In this document: positions 55,995 to 64,000 of the stretch, piece by piece | How the letters are laid out: every line of letters begins with the position of its first letter | How positions within the stretch are numbered: the first letter of the stretch is position 1 | NCBI RefSeq assembly: GCF_001418225.1 | Contig: NZ_LIPT01000006.1 | Span: 62,001 to 126,000 of the forward strand | Source of the DNA: Pannonibacter indicus | GTDB lineage: Bacteria; Pseudomonadota; Alphaproteobacteria; Rhizobiales; Stappiaceae | Reading direction: 5' to 3' | Length of the DNA stretch: 64,000 nt | Translations under genes and position numbers: made by a program | The notes under the pieces: model-generated | What the model was told of the DNA's origin: nothing | The model's database searches: none | The model's input: only the letters and a program-made list of their open reading frames with translations

Positions 55995-56744
55995 TTAGGC
56001 CCAGATGGCGATGCGGTGGCCGAGGCTGTCGCGGGAGAAATCCTTCGGGAAGGGCTCCGCCCCGCCTGCCAGGATGCGCAGGGCCATGACGGCATTGACG
56101 CAGGCATCGAGGAAATCATCCGCCCCTGCCCCGCGCGGCGGCTTTTGTGACAGGAACGCAGGCTCAAGCCGGTGAGCGGCGAGACAGGCACGGCGCTCGT
56201 CCATGCCGTCTGGATTGATGCGGCTCTTGATCTTCTTCGGCAGGCTCATGGGCGCGCCGCCATTGAGCCGCCAGAAGGCCACCTCGGGGTGCACCTCGAA
56301 CACGCGCTCTTGCCGTTCCGAGACCAGCGCATTGTCCAGCTCGCGGATTTTCGGGAAGAGATGGAAGGCCTGTTTTGACACCTTGCGCGGCGGCTCGGAT
56401 GTTTCCTGCGCGATGCGGCAGGCTTCCCGGTAGTCTTCGCAATAGACCGCGGCACGGGAGGGAACGGAAAACACCGAGGACTGGCGCATGCCCAGAAGCG
56501 GGCGCACATGCCGTTCCGGCCCGCGCCCCTCGGGGCCGATCCGGTCCGGCAGGCCGATGGGCATGTCCACGGCCAGAACCTCAAGCCGGGGCTGAAGCGC
56601 CAGAAGATCCGCAAAACGGGGCGTCACCAGCACCTGCGGCTGCGCGGTCAGGCTTTCGTCAAGAATTACCGCAATCCAGCCCGCCGGACAGCCATCAACT
56701 CCGGCAACCCGTCTGGCCTGAGACATGGACCCCGGCCCGGTCAT
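55995..56744 (-). CDS. DUF429 family protein (predicted RNase H-like nuclease)
   Basis: This 249-residue protein begins VAGVDGCPAGWIAVIL and continues AVDMPIGLPDRIG, FEVHPEVAFW and GADDFLDACVNAVMALRI, the DUF429 signatures, with acidic residues at Asp positions as in an RNase H-like fold. The biochemical function is undefined. Start ATG 56744 overlaps the pdxY stop (ATGA), so it is translationally coupled; ATG 56726 is an alternative. Both genes are on the reverse strand. Confidence 0.9.
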   Translation of the reverse strand: MTGPGSMSQARRVAGVDGCPAGWIAVILDESLTAQPQVLVTPRFADLLALQPRLEVLAVDMPIGLPDRIGPEGRGPERHVRPLLGMRQSSVFSVPSRAAVYCEDYREACRIAQETSEPPRKVSKQAFHLFPKIRELDNALVSERQERVFEVHPEVAFWRLNGGAPMSLPKKIKSRINPDGMDERRACLAAHRLEPAFLSQKPPRGAGADDFLDACVNAVMALRILAGGAEPFPKDFSRDSLGHRIAIWA

Positions 56745-57625
56745 CGCGCGCCGGCGCTCTCCATCACCCGGCGGGTGCTGACCAGCGCCATGGGACGGCA
56801 GAGCGTCTGCTGTTCGGCGGCGTAAAGCAGTTCGTTGGCGCCCTGCTTCACCGTGCGGGCAACCAGCTCGAATACGGAAGCGGCAGCGCGCACCAGCGCC
56901 TCGTCCTCATCCATGCCTTCCAGCAGGCGGGCCATGAACAGGGCAGAGAAGAAATCACCCGTGCCATGCGGCGGATTGTCGATGGCCGCGTGTTCGGCCG
57001 CAACGGCGCCGCGCTTGCCCACAAGCAGGTTGGAGATGGAATTGCGCCGCAGCGCCGGGGCGGAGGTGACAACCACCCGTTCCGGACCCAGATGCCGCGC
57101 GGCGGACAGGGCCTGCAGCTCCGTATCGGTTGGCCGCCCGGTCAGCCAGGCCAGCTCGTAACGGTTCGGCGTCGAGATATCCGCCAGCGGGACAAGCTCG
57201 TCACGGATGGCTGCAGCGGTTGCCTCCGGCACATAGAGGCCTTCCAGATCGCCGATCACCGGATCGCAGAGATAGGACACCTCGGGCCGCAGCTTGCGCA
57301 GCGCCTTGACGAGCCGGGCGACGGCAGAGGCCTGTTCCGGCGAGCCGAGATAACCGCTGATGACCGCGCCGATCTCCGGCAGGAAGGGGGAAGCTGCCAG
57401 ATCCGCCGTGATGGCGTCGAAATCCGTCATCGGCGCAACGATGCGCTGACCGCGCCCGACCAGCGGCTGCCAGGGCAACAGAATGGTCGGCAGATACCAC
57501 ACCGGGAAGCCCAGACGCTCCAGCGCGAAGACAGCGCCGCGCCCGCCCACACTGCCGCGCACCACCTGTGATGTGATCACCAGAATGGCCGGCTTTGCAC
57601 CGCCGTCCTTCACCGCATTCAGCAT
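56741..57625 (-). CDS. pdxY: Pyridoxal kinase
   Basis: PdxY phosphorylates pyridoxal to pyridoxal 5'-phosphate with ATP. The 294-residue ribokinase-like protein has ILVITSQVVRGSVGGRGA (substrate side), LCDPVIGD (adenine loop) and PPHGTGDFFSALFMA, where GTGD holds the catalytic Asp. It is 42 bases downstream of the ispG stop on the same strand and overlaps DUF429 by four bases. In Rhizobiales this gene is often unlinked to other B6 genes. Confidence 0.93.
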   Translation of the reverse strand: MLNAVKDGGAKPAILVITSQVVRGSVGGRGAVFALERLGFPVWYLPTILLPWQPLVGRGQRIVAPMTDFDAITADLAASPFLPEIGAVISGYLGSPEQASAVARLVKALRKLRPEVSYLCDPVIGDLEGLYVPEATAAAIRDELVPLADISTPNRYELAWLTGRPTDTELQALSAARHLGPERVVVTSAPALRRNSISNLLVGKRGAVAAEHAAIDNPPHGTGDFFSALFMARLLEGMDEDEALVRAAASVFELVARTVKQGANELLYAAEQQTLCRPMALVSTRRVMESAGAR

Positions 57626-57667
57626 TCCGGCAACTCCTGTTTCAGCACTGCGGCCGGGAGGGCGAAC

Positions 57668-58936
57668 TCACTCCTGCGCAGCGGAGGGCAATTCCAGCGG
57701 CTTGCCCGAACCGTATTTCTGCTCGATATAGCCCAGCACCATGGCCTTGAAGTCTTCCGCGATGGAGGGCCCGCGCAGCGTCATGACCTTCTCGCCATCG
57801 ATGAACACAGGCGCAGAAGGCGATTCGCCCGTGCCCGGCAAAGAGATGCCGATGTCGGCGAATTTGGATTCGCCCGGCCCGTTGACGATGCAGCCCATCA
57901 CTGCGACGTTGAGATTCTCCACCCCTGGATACTGCTCGCGCCAGACCGGCATCGACACGCGGATATGCTCCTGGATGTCGCTGGCCAGCTCCTGGAAGAC
58001 GGTCGACGTGGTGCGCCCGCATCCCGGACAGGCCGCCACCACCGGCACGAAGGCGCGGAAGCCCATCACCTGCAGCAGCTCCTGCGCCACCTGCACCTCG
58101 CGCGAGCGGTCACCGCCCGGCTCCGGCGTCAGCGACACGCGGATGGTGTCGCCAATGCCCTGCTGCAGCAGGATGCCCATGGAGGCCGCCGAGGCGACGA
58201 TGCCCTTGGTGCCCATGCCCGCTTCCGTGAGGCCCAGATGCAGCGCATAATCGCAGCGCGCCGCCAGATCCGCATAAACGGCGATCAAGTCCTGCACATT
58301 GCTGACCTTGGCGGACAGGATGATCTTGTTGCGCGCCATGCCGAGACCTTCGGCGCGCTCGGCCGAGAGAAGCCCGGACTGGATGATCGCCTCACGCATG
58401 ACGGCGGAAGCGGCAACCGGATTGGCGCTGGCGGCATTCTCGTCCATCAGCTTCGTCAGAAGCTCCTGATCGAGAGAGCCCCAGTTGACGCCGATGCGCA
58501 CCGGCTTGTCATATTTCTGGGCGATGTCGATGATCTGCGAGAACTGGGTGTCGCGCTTGGCCTTGAAGCCCACGTTGCCCGGATTGATGCGGTACTTGGC
58601 CAAAGCCTCGGCACAGGCCGGATGGTCGGCCAGCAGCTTGTGGCCGATGTAATGGAAGTCGCCGATCAGCGGCACATTGATGCCGATGCGATCCAGCCGC
58701 TCGCGGATGCGCGGAACGGCCGCAGCGGACTCGTCCCTGTCCACCGTGATGCGCACCAGCTCGGACCCGGCCCGCGCCAGCGCGGCGACCTGCGCCACGG
58801 TGGCATCGGCATCCGCCGTGTCCGTGTTGGTCATGGATTGCACGACGACGGGCGCATCGCCGCCCACCATCACGGAACCCACCTGCACGGCAACCGACCG
58901 GCGCCGGGGCAGGCGCATCGGGACATACTCGCTCAT
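57668..58936 (-). CDS. ispG: 4-Hydroxy-3-methylbut-2-enyl-diphosphate synthase
   Basis: IspG (GcpE) makes HMBPP in the non-mevalonate isoprenoid pathway using a [4Fe-4S] cluster. The 422-residue protein has [51 protein letters not shown] and [16 protein letters not shown]. Cluster cysteines lie in [11 protein letters not shown] and [11 protein letters not shown]. The ATG at 58936 ([12 protein letters not shown]) is chosen; the frame is open 30 codons upstream without similarity. It diverges from the next membrane protein. Confidence 0.96.
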   Translation of the reverse strand: MSEYVPMRLPRRRSVAVQVGSVMVGGDAPVVVQSMTNTDTADADATVAQVAALARAGSELVRITVDRDESAAAVPRIRERLDRIGINVPLIGDFHYIGHKLLADHPACAEALAKYRINPGNVGFKAKRDTQFSQIIDIAQKYDKPVRIGVNWGSLDQELLTKLMDENAASANPVAASAVMREAIIQSGLLSAERAEGLGMARNKIILSAKVSNVQDLIAVYADLAARCDYALHLGLTEAGMGTKGIVASAASMGILLQQGIGDTIRVSLTPEPGGDRSREVQVAQELLQVMGFRAFVPVVAACPGCGRTTSTVFQELASDIQEHIRVSMPVWREQYPGVENLNVAVMGCIVNGPGESKFADIGISLPGTGESPSAPVFIDGEKVMTLRGPSIAEDFKAMVLGYIEQKYGSGKPLELPSAAQE

Positions 58937-59173
58937 CAGATCAGCCAACCTCGTATTCACCCTCCGCCCGCACCGGGGACGGGCGCTTTTCATGGCCTGA
59001 TTAAATTGGCTCTCACATAAGGGCAATCAAGAACCGCACGCAAGGCGCGATGCAGCGCATCAGCGCGGCAAACTGTGATCCGGAGCACTTGCGCCGCCCC
59101 GCCGGACCAGCCTATAGACCTGATGATTGCACTTGGCATTTCCTGCAAGTGACAAGACCAGCCTGGAGCCCCC

Positions 59174-59944
59174 ATGTATTCGGATATCCTGCATCAGTCA
59201 GCGTCCCTGATCCGCCAGAACATCACCATCGCCTTCCGTATTGCCGGATCGTGGATGGTGATCATGCTGGTCATCAATGCCCTGACCGATGCAAGCGAAG
59301 GCGTCCCGGGCCTGAATATCATTCTGGCCCTGACCGGTTTCGTGCTGTCGCTGGTCAGCGGCGCCTCCATCGCCAGCGGCTGGCACCGGTTTGGCCTGCT
59401 GCAGGAACAACCCGATCTCATCCACCTGCGCTTTGGACTGTATGAGCGGCGGGTACTCTGGCGCATGGTGCAGACGGCCCTGATCCTGATGGGGCCGGTC
59501 ATCGGCATCATTCTCGTTGCCATGATGTTCAACACTTTCGTGCCGCATATCATCATGGTGGTGCTGCTTGCCGGGCTGACGGTCCTGACCATTGCGCTGA
59601 TGTACCGCATCAGCTTCATCGTCCCGGCCTCTGCCGTTGGCCACCATCTGCCGGTCGCAGAAGCCTTCCGCATCAGCAAGGGCTATGCCGGCCCGATGTT
59701 CGTGACAACGCTTCTGCTCAGCATTCCGGTGATCCTGGTCCTCGGCCTTGCCATTGCAGGCGGATATCAGATCCTCGCCGGTGGCTCGATCATCCTCGGT
59801 TTCGTGGTTCTGGCGGTTTTCGGTACACTGCTGCAGATCATCACCACCACCATTGGCCTTGCTGTCGTGACGGTGGCCTACAAGGACGTCGCGGAAAAAC
59901 TCTGGGCCGAAAACCCTGACAATCCGATATTCGCCCAGTACTGA
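59174..59944 (+). CDS. Multi-pass membrane protein of unknown function
   Basis: This 256-residue protein has about six hydrophobic segments in pairs (residues about 24-38, 48-68, 96-112, 120-140, 174-195 and 205-232). The cytoplasmic regions are short, with a SISKGYAG-like RISKGYAGPMFV. I do not recognise a family function. It starts at ATG 59174 with GGAGCCCCC before it. It is divergent from ispG and precedes bdhA by about 150 bases. Confidence 0.75.
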   Translation: MYSDILHQSASLIRQNITIAFRIAGSWMVIMLVINALTDASEGVPGLNIILALTGFVLSLVSGASIASGWHRFGLLQEQPDLIHLRFGLYERRVLWRMVQTALILMGPVIGIILVAMMFNTFVPHIIMVVLLAGLTVLTIALMYRISFIVPASAVGHHLPVAEAFRISKGYAGPMFVTTLLLSIPVILVLGLAIAGGYQILAGGSIILGFVVLAVFGTLLQIITTTIGLAVVTVAYKDVAEKLWAENPDNPIFAQY

Positions 59945-60036
59945 CAGGCTGGCCAGCGCAGGCAGCGCAGCGTCCTGCAAAAGCTCAGGCTTTCATTACC
60001 GATTTGTCATGCAACCGCATCAGCGCAACTGCGTTG

Positions 60037-60047
60037 TTGCAGTGCAA
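60037..60047. promoter_or_regulatory. PhaR-like TGC-rich site TTGCAGTGCAA
   Basis: TTGCAGTGCAA is a TGC-rich, near-palindromic element 52 bases before bdhA. Its reverse complement TTGCACTGCAA resembles sites bound by PhaR, the polyhydroxybutyrate regulator, in Paracoccus and Rhodobacter. The match is by memory and inspection only. Confidence 0.45.
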
Positions 60048-60048
60048 G

Positions 60049-60068
60049 GCAGCTTCATGTGAAGCTGC
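60049..60068. repeat. 20-base inverted repeat upstream of bdhA
   Basis: GCAGCTTCA (60049-60057) and TGAAGCTGC (60060-60068) are perfect nine-base arms with a two-base centre. It lies between the PhaR-like site and the bdhA start. Confidence 0.7.
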
Positions 60069-60099
60069 GGCCGGAATTCGGTCAGGGAGCCTGAAAGAC

Positions 60100-60882
60100 A
60101 TGCTGAAGAACAGAAACGCCGTCATCACCGGATCCACCTCCGGCATCGGCCTTGCCTATGCGCGGGCGCTGGCAGCCGAAGGCGCCAATGTGATGATCAA
60201 CGGCTTTGGCGACAAGGACAAGATCGAGGCCGAGCGCTCCGGCATCGAAAAGGACTTCGGCGTCCGCTGCATCTATTCGCCAGCCGACATGACCAAGAGC
60301 GACGAGATCGCCGCCATGATCGCCGCGTCGGAGAAGGAATTCGGCAGCGTCGACATCCTGATCAACAACGCCGGCATCCAGCATGTCTCGCCCATCGACG
60401 AGTTCCCCGTCGACAAGTGGAACGCGATCATCGCCATCAACCTGTCGTCCGCCTTCCACACCATCCGCGCCGCCCTGCCAGGCATGAAGGCACGCGGCTG
60501 GGGACGGATCATCAACACCGCCTCCGCTCACGCGCTGGTCGCCTCCCCCTTCAAGTCCGCCTATGTGGCCGCCAAACACGGCATTGCCGGGCTGACCAAG
60601 ACCGTTGCGCTGGAAGCTGCCGAAAAGGGTGTCACCGTCAACGCCATCTGCCCTGGCTATGTCTGGACGCCGCTGGTCGAGGCCCAGATCCCCGACACGA
60701 TGAAGGCGCGCCACATGACCGAGGACGAGGTCAAGCGCGAGGTGCTGCTCAAGGCCCAGCCGACCAAGGAATTCGTCACCGTGGAAGAGGTCGCGGCTGT
60801 TGCCGTCTTCCTGTGTTCGGATGCAGCAAAGTCCATTACGGGCACGCTGCTGCCCGTCGATGGCGGCTGGACGGCCCAGTAA
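60100..60882 (+). CDS. bdhA: 3-Hydroxybutyrate dehydrogenase
   Basis: BdhA oxidises D-3-hydroxybutyrate to acetoacetate with NAD+, needed to use polyhydroxybutyrate. The 260-residue SDR has AVITGSTSGIGLAYARALAA (cofactor), ILINNAGIQHVSPIDEFP, and active site Ser in NTASAHALVASPFKSAYVAAKHG region with Tyr-x3-Lys. The CPGYVWTPLVEAQIPD stretch is typical for this enzyme. ATG 60100 is chosen. The stop TAATG overlaps the patatin start by one base, indicating translational coupling. Confidence 0.95.
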   Translation: MLKNRNAVITGSTSGIGLAYARALAAEGANVMINGFGDKDKIEAERSGIEKDFGVRCIYSPADMTKSDEIAAMIAASEKEFGSVDILINNAGIQHVSPIDEFPVDKWNAIIAINLSSAFHTIRAALPGMKARGWGRIINTASAHALVASPFKSAYVAAKHGIAGLTKTVALEAAEKGVTVNAICPGYVWTPLVEAQIPDTMKARHMTEDEVKREVLLKAQPTKEFVTVEEVAAVAVFLCSDAAKSITGTLLPVDGGWTAQ

Positions 60883-61937
60883 TGACAGAGGCCAGAAAGC
60901 GGAAAGTTCCGCCGCGCAAATCCGCGCCGGGGCGCAAGGTCATCAATCTGGCCCTTCAGGGGGGCGGCGCCCATGGCGCCTTCACCTGGGGGGTGCTGGA
61001 TTATCTTCTGGAAGATGACCGCTTTGAAATTGACGGCATCAGCGGCACTTCGGCAGGCGCCATGAATGCAGTAGCCCTGGCCTGCGGCCTGCACGAGGGC
61101 GGACCAGAAGGGGCGCGGGAGCGTCTGCGGACCTTCTGGAAGAAGGTGAGCCAGCACGCCTATCTCAGCCCGATCCGGCGCTCGCCGCTGGACATGGCCC
61201 TTGGCCAGTGGAGCCTCGACTTCTCGCCGAGCTACATTGCCATGGATCTCATCTCCCGCTTTGCCTCGCCCTACGAGTTCAATCCGCTCAACATCAATCC
61301 GCTGCATGAGGTGCTGAAGGAGATCATCGACTTTGACTCCGTCCGCGCCTGCGGGCGTGTGCGGGTGTTCGTGTCGGCCACCAATGTGCACACGGGCAAG
61401 ATCAAGGTTTTCAGCGGTGACGAGCTGACGGCCGATGCCGTGATGGCCTCGGCCTGCCTGCCGCAGGTGTTCCAGGCGGTCGAGATTGACGGCGTGCCCT
61501 ACTGGGACGGCGGCTACATGGGCAACCCGCCGCTCTATCCGCTGTTCTACGAGACCGGCACGCAGGACCTGCTGCTGGTGCAGATCAACCCGATCGAGCG
61601 CAAGGGAACCCCGAAGACGGCCCGCGAAATCCAGAACCGGATGAACGAGATCACCTTCAATTCCACGCTGTTGCGCGAAATGCGGTCCATCGAATTCGTG
61701 CTGCGCCTTCTCAACGAAGGCAAGCTGGATGAGAAGGACTACAAGAGGGTCTATTTCCACCGCATCGACGGAGAAGCCCTGAAGCCGCTGCAGGCCTCCT
61801 CCAAGTTCAATGCGGAATGGGCCTTCATCAAGGAGCTGTTCTCCATCGGCCGCAAGACCGCAGCCGGCTGGGTGGAGCGCAATTACGATGCCGTTGGCGA
61901 GCGATCGACCGTCGATCTGCGCTCGGAGTTCCAGTGA
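60882..61937 (+). CDS. Patatin-like phospholipase family protein
   Basis: This 351-residue serine hydrolase has the oxyanion-hole motif QGGGAHGAFTWG (about residue 26), the nucleophile GTSAG (about residue 55) and the catalytic Asp in YWDGGYMGN (about residue 209). These make a patatin Ser-Asp dyad. The overlap with bdhA suggests a linked role, perhaps intracellular polyhydroxybutyrate or lipid hydrolysis. Genes of this type next to bdhA are common in Rhizobiales. The true substrate is unknown. Confidence 0.92.
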   Translation: MTEARKRKVPPRKSAPGRKVINLALQGGGAHGAFTWGVLDYLLEDDRFEIDGISGTSAGAMNAVALACGLHEGGPEGARERLRTFWKKVSQHAYLSPIRRSPLDMALGQWSLDFSPSYIAMDLISRFASPYEFNPLNINPLHEVLKEIIDFDSVRACGRVRVFVSATNVHTGKIKVFSGDELTADAVMASACLPQVFQAVEIDGVPYWDGGYMGNPPLYPLFYETGTQDLLLVQINPIERKGTPKTAREIQNRMNEITFNSTLLREMRSIEFVLRLLNEGKLDEKDYKRVYFHRIDGEALKPLQASSKFNAEWAFIKELFSIGRKTAAGWVERNYDAVGERSTVDLRSEFQ

Positions 61938-62287
61938 TTAATAGAAATTAACCGGAATTTGCATTCTGCCACGCAGAATAAAATCAATAACAAAGATAAA
62001 CATCATTAAACCAAACAAAACGCACGAAGATCAGTTTTATCGGCAAAGAAAACCTTTTGGAAACCACTCCAATCCTAATGTCGGAAAGCTGATTGTCAGG
62101 TTGTGCGTCGTCAGCGATTGCAGACGGAAGGAAGTGGCACTGCGACCCGCTACTTCCTTCCGGCCCGCAGCACTCTTCCCCCCATCTTTGAAATGCAGAC
62201 CGGGACAAGATGTCCGGCTATGCAACTCTGTGCTTTGCGCCCGGCCCGGTGAGGGCTAAAAGAGGCGCGGGGCGCAGGAGGTTGGAC
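61938..62287. other. 350-base intergenic region, AT-rich first half
   Basis: The first 100 bases (about 61938-62050) are notably AT-rich, and a small hairpin (ATTCTG with CAGAAT) lies at about 61963-61979. A strong stem-loop follows at 62125-62162. No protein frame with a ribosome site was found. A promoter for the pentapeptide gene presumably lies here but was not pinpointed. Confidence 0.5.
62125..62162. repeat. 14-base stem-loop between the patatin and pentapeptide genes
   Basis: Arms 62125-62138 and 62149-62162 pair over 14 positions, including one G-T pair, with a ten-base loop. The outer 11 bases, CGGAAGGAAGT and ACTTCCTTCCG, are perfectly complementary. No T-tract follows. Confidence 0.75.
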
Positions 62288-63133
62288 ATGGCACTGCGAT
62301 TGACATCGAGACTTGCAGGAGCGCTCATCCTGACGGCCTTGGCATTGCTGCCGCAGGGCTCAGGCGGCGCCTTTGCACAGACGGCGGCCCCGCAAGGCAC
62401 ATTCGATCAGATCACCGCACAGAATGGCTGCCCCGGCTGCGACCTGAAGCTGGAAAGCCTGCGCACATTGAAACTGGACATGCCGGATTTCACCGGCGTC
62501 AACCTGCGCGAGGCCGATCTGAAGGAAGCCATTCTCACCGGCGCCAGGCTCGCTGGCGCCGACCTGCGCCGCACGGAACTGGAGCGAGCCATTCTCGATG
62601 GGGCGGACATGACCCGCAGTTCCATGCGCGGCGTGGATCTGGAGAAGGCCTCCCTGATCAAGGCAAGGCTGTCCGGCTCAGACATGCGGGACGCGGATCT
62701 GAATGACGCGGTGCTGACCAGCGCCAAGCTGGACAACACGGATCTGCGCAACGCCAAACTGACCCGCAGCATAGCCATCGGCGCCAATTTCTCCGGCAGC
62801 AAGATGGACGGAGCAAGTCTGGAACGGGCGGACCTGAGCAGTGCCATGCTGGACAATGCCCGCCTGCCCTATGCCGGCCTCGACCGGATCATCGCGGTGG
62901 ATGCCAGTTTCCGCAATGCGGACCTCAGCGGCACCCGCATCACCAGCGGCGACCTCACCGATGCCGACCTCTCGGGCGCCAACATGACCGGCGCACTGCT
63001 GCGCAACACCCGCCTGCCCGGCGCAAAGCTGAAGGATGTGCGCGGGCTTGACCCCAAGCGCATGATCAACCTGTGCGGCGACGCGCGCACCGAATTGCCT
63101 GCCGGCTTCGAGCCGCTGAAGCCTTGCTCGTGA
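62288..63133 (+). CDS. Secreted pentapeptide-repeat protein
   Basis: This 281-residue protein has a signal peptide (residues 1-30, ending AFA) and about 35 A(D/N)LXX-type pentapeptide repeats from about residue 55 to 255: READLKEAILTGARLAGADL, then RRTELERAILDGADMTRSSM as examples. This forms a right-handed quadrilateral beta helix. A CPGC motif lies before the repeats. Function is unknown; it is in the envelope, not a DNA-gyrase protecting type with N-terminal export absent. ATG 62288 follows GCAGGAGG. Confidence 0.92.
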   Translation: MALRLTSRLAGALILTALALLPQGSGGAFAQTAAPQGTFDQITAQNGCPGCDLKLESLRTLKLDMPDFTGVNLREADLKEAILTGARLAGADLRRTELERAILDGADMTRSSMRGVDLEKASLIKARLSGSDMRDADLNDAVLTSAKLDNTDLRNAKLTRSIAIGANFSGSKMDGASLERADLSSAMLDNARLPYAGLDRIIAVDASFRNADLSGTRITSGDLTDADLSGANMTGALLRNTRLPGAKLKDVRGLDPKRMINLCGDARTELPAGFEPLKPCS

Positions 63134-63150
63134 GTGGCAGGGATAGAATC

Positions 63151-63181
63151 AAAAGGGCCGCCCCACCGGACGGCCCTTTTT
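63151..63181. terminator. Bidirectional terminator between pentapeptide and mipA genes
   Basis: A ten-base perfect stem, AAAAGGGCCG (63151-63160) with CGGCCCTTTT (63171-63180), ends in a T-run in both directions. It lies between convergent genes. Confidence 0.88.
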
Positions 63182-63206
63182 CATGTCTGTCAACCGGTAA
63201 CGCGGC

Positions 63207-64000
63207 TCAGAACGCGTCGAAGGAGAAGCGGTAGGTCACGCCGGTGCCGATGGTGTACTGATTGCGGCTGCCGCGGTTGCGGACGATCGGGCTGCGGGCC
63301 GCATCGCCGATCAGCCGGTCATAACCGCCTTCCACATGCAGCTTCACCTGATCCGTCAGATCATAGCTGGCGCGGGACGCAACGCCGATGCTCTTGAAAC
63401 CGCCGCTGGCGCGGAACTCGTTGAGCCCGCTGGCCTGGGCCTCAGACGGCGAAACGCTGAAGTAGGTGTCCATGTAGCGGCTGGAGGCAAAGCCGAGGCG
63501 CGGACCGGCGCTGAGTTCCAGCTTCGGCATCGGCTTCATGATCAGGTCAGCGCCGATCTGGCCGGTCTGCCCCTTGTGACCGTTGAAGCCCTGGCGCAGC
63601 TCGCCGAACACCCGGAACCCATCGCCCTGGAAACCGGCACCCAGCCCTGCTTCCAGTGCCCAGTCCACCTTGCGGGTGCCGCTCAGCCTGGACGTGTCGG
63701 ACGGCCGGCGCTGTCCGATGAAGTTGAAGGACGGGTAGAAATAGATGCCCGTGCGCGCCTGGCCGTCAGCCACCTGCCCCAGAATCGGCAGATAGAAGCG
63801 GCTGACGTAGATCAGCGGAACCGGTGACACCAGATAGGTATCCGCGCCATCATAACGCGGCTTGACCATGGCACCGACACCCAGATCCAGCACATACTGA
63901 TGGCCGGAGGTGCCGCTGGAGGAACCATAGGAATAATCCTGCGCGGCCGCCGGAAGGGAGGCACCGGCAAAAGCAGAGGTCAAGGCGAGGAGAGCGAACT
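63207..64000 (-). CDS. MipA/OmpV family outer membrane protein, 5' end outside window
   Basis: The reverse strand encodes a beta-barrel protein of the MipA/OmpV family; it may affect murein synthesis scaffolding or outer membrane permeability. It runs in an open frame to the window edge, with the end of a signal peptide at about 63940-64000 (LLALTSAFAGASLPAAAQ), so the start is not included. Typical stretches are VLDLGVGAMVKPRYDGAD, DWALEAGLGAGFQ and the terminal aromatic YRFSFDAF, a barrel-insertion signal. The apparent in-window start is an internal TTG, not the gene start. Confidence 0.88.
   Translation of the reverse strand, partial: FALLALTSAFAGASLPAAAQDYSYGSSSGTSGHQYVLDLGVGAMVKPRYDGADTYLVSPVPLIYVSRFYLPILGQVADGQARTGIYFYPSFNFIGQRRPSDTSRLSGTRKVDWALEAGLGAGFQGDGFRVFGELRQGFNGHKGQTGQIGADLIMKPMPKLELSAGPRLGFASSRYMDTYFSVSPSEAQASGLNEFRASGGFKSIGVASRASYDLTDQVKLHVEGGYDRLIGDAARSPIVRNRGSRNQYTIGTGVTYRFSFDAF

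Overview
The window is a gene-dense, high-GC stretch of an alphaproteobacterial chromosome, most likely Hyphomicrobiales (Rhizobiales) and perhaps close to Stappiaceae such as Pannonibacter, Stappia or Labrenzia. This is inferred from gene order and protein character, not from a database search. Conserved order blocks include hemC/tsaD/Nudix/gpsA/YciI/EVE, xerD/microprotein/aroK/aroB/CorC, bolA/J-domain/cobS/cobT and rpmB/DUF3108/accA. A fused SecDF and the ethylmalonyl-CoA pathway point the same way. No rRNA, tRNA, CRISPR array, transposase or phage gene was found.

Layout. 1-9.2 kb: partial hemC, tsaD, an orphan DUF2384 protein, a Nudix hydrolase, gpsA, YciI, EVE, a METTL20-like methyltransferase, an M20 amidohydrolase, a PLP dehydratase, leuB and a small unknown protein. 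9.2-9.9 kb: a gene-free block with several stem-loops. 9.9-13.1 kb: argG and periplasmic glucan gene opgG, divergent. 13.1-16.6 kb: a TetR regulator facing a two-subunit molybdenum hydroxylase across a palindromic operator. 16.7-25.2 kb: rlmN, an IalB protein, an orphan ECF sigma factor, a SpoU methyltransferase, a quinone reductase, a large phytase-like esterase and a Bcr/CflA exporter. 25.2-30.3 kb: asd with a candidate Thr/Lys-rich leader peptide, a TenA protein, an EamA transporter and ethylmalonyl-CoA mutase. 30.3-36.4 kb: a chemoreceptor-like protein with an internal deletion, a small membrane protein, secDF and a K+/H+ antiporter. 36.6-41.6 kb: crotonyl-CoA carboxylase/reductase, a double-receiver protein, a CAP lipoprotein, a beta carbonic anhydrase and mesaconyl-CoA hydratase. 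41.6-51 kb: xerD, a 47-residue membrane microprotein, aroK-aroB-CorC, bolA, a J-domain protein, cobS-cobT and a second phytase-like protein. 51-64 kb: a queuosine-precursor transporter, rpmB, DUF3108, accA, an L,D-transpeptidase, DUF429-pdxY, ispG, a membrane protein, bdhA-patatin, a pentapeptide-repeat protein and a partial MipA/OmpV.

How genes may work together. Three ethylmalonyl-CoA pathway enzymes (Ecm, Ccr, Mch) lie within about 13 kb in separate transcription units. Ecm needs adenosylcobalamin, and the cobaltochelatase subunits CobS and CobT are encoded 17 kb downstream. 3-Hydroxybutyrate dehydrogenase and a patatin-like lipase overlap as a likely polyhydroxybutyrate-mobilising pair, with a PhaR-like site upstream.

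The least explained observations are the Thr/Lys-rich leader before asd, the stem-loop series at 9192-9382, the internally deleted chemoreceptor, the orphan DUF2384 protein and the ECF sigma factor without an adjacent anti-sigma gene. Most of the rest is ordinary core genome.
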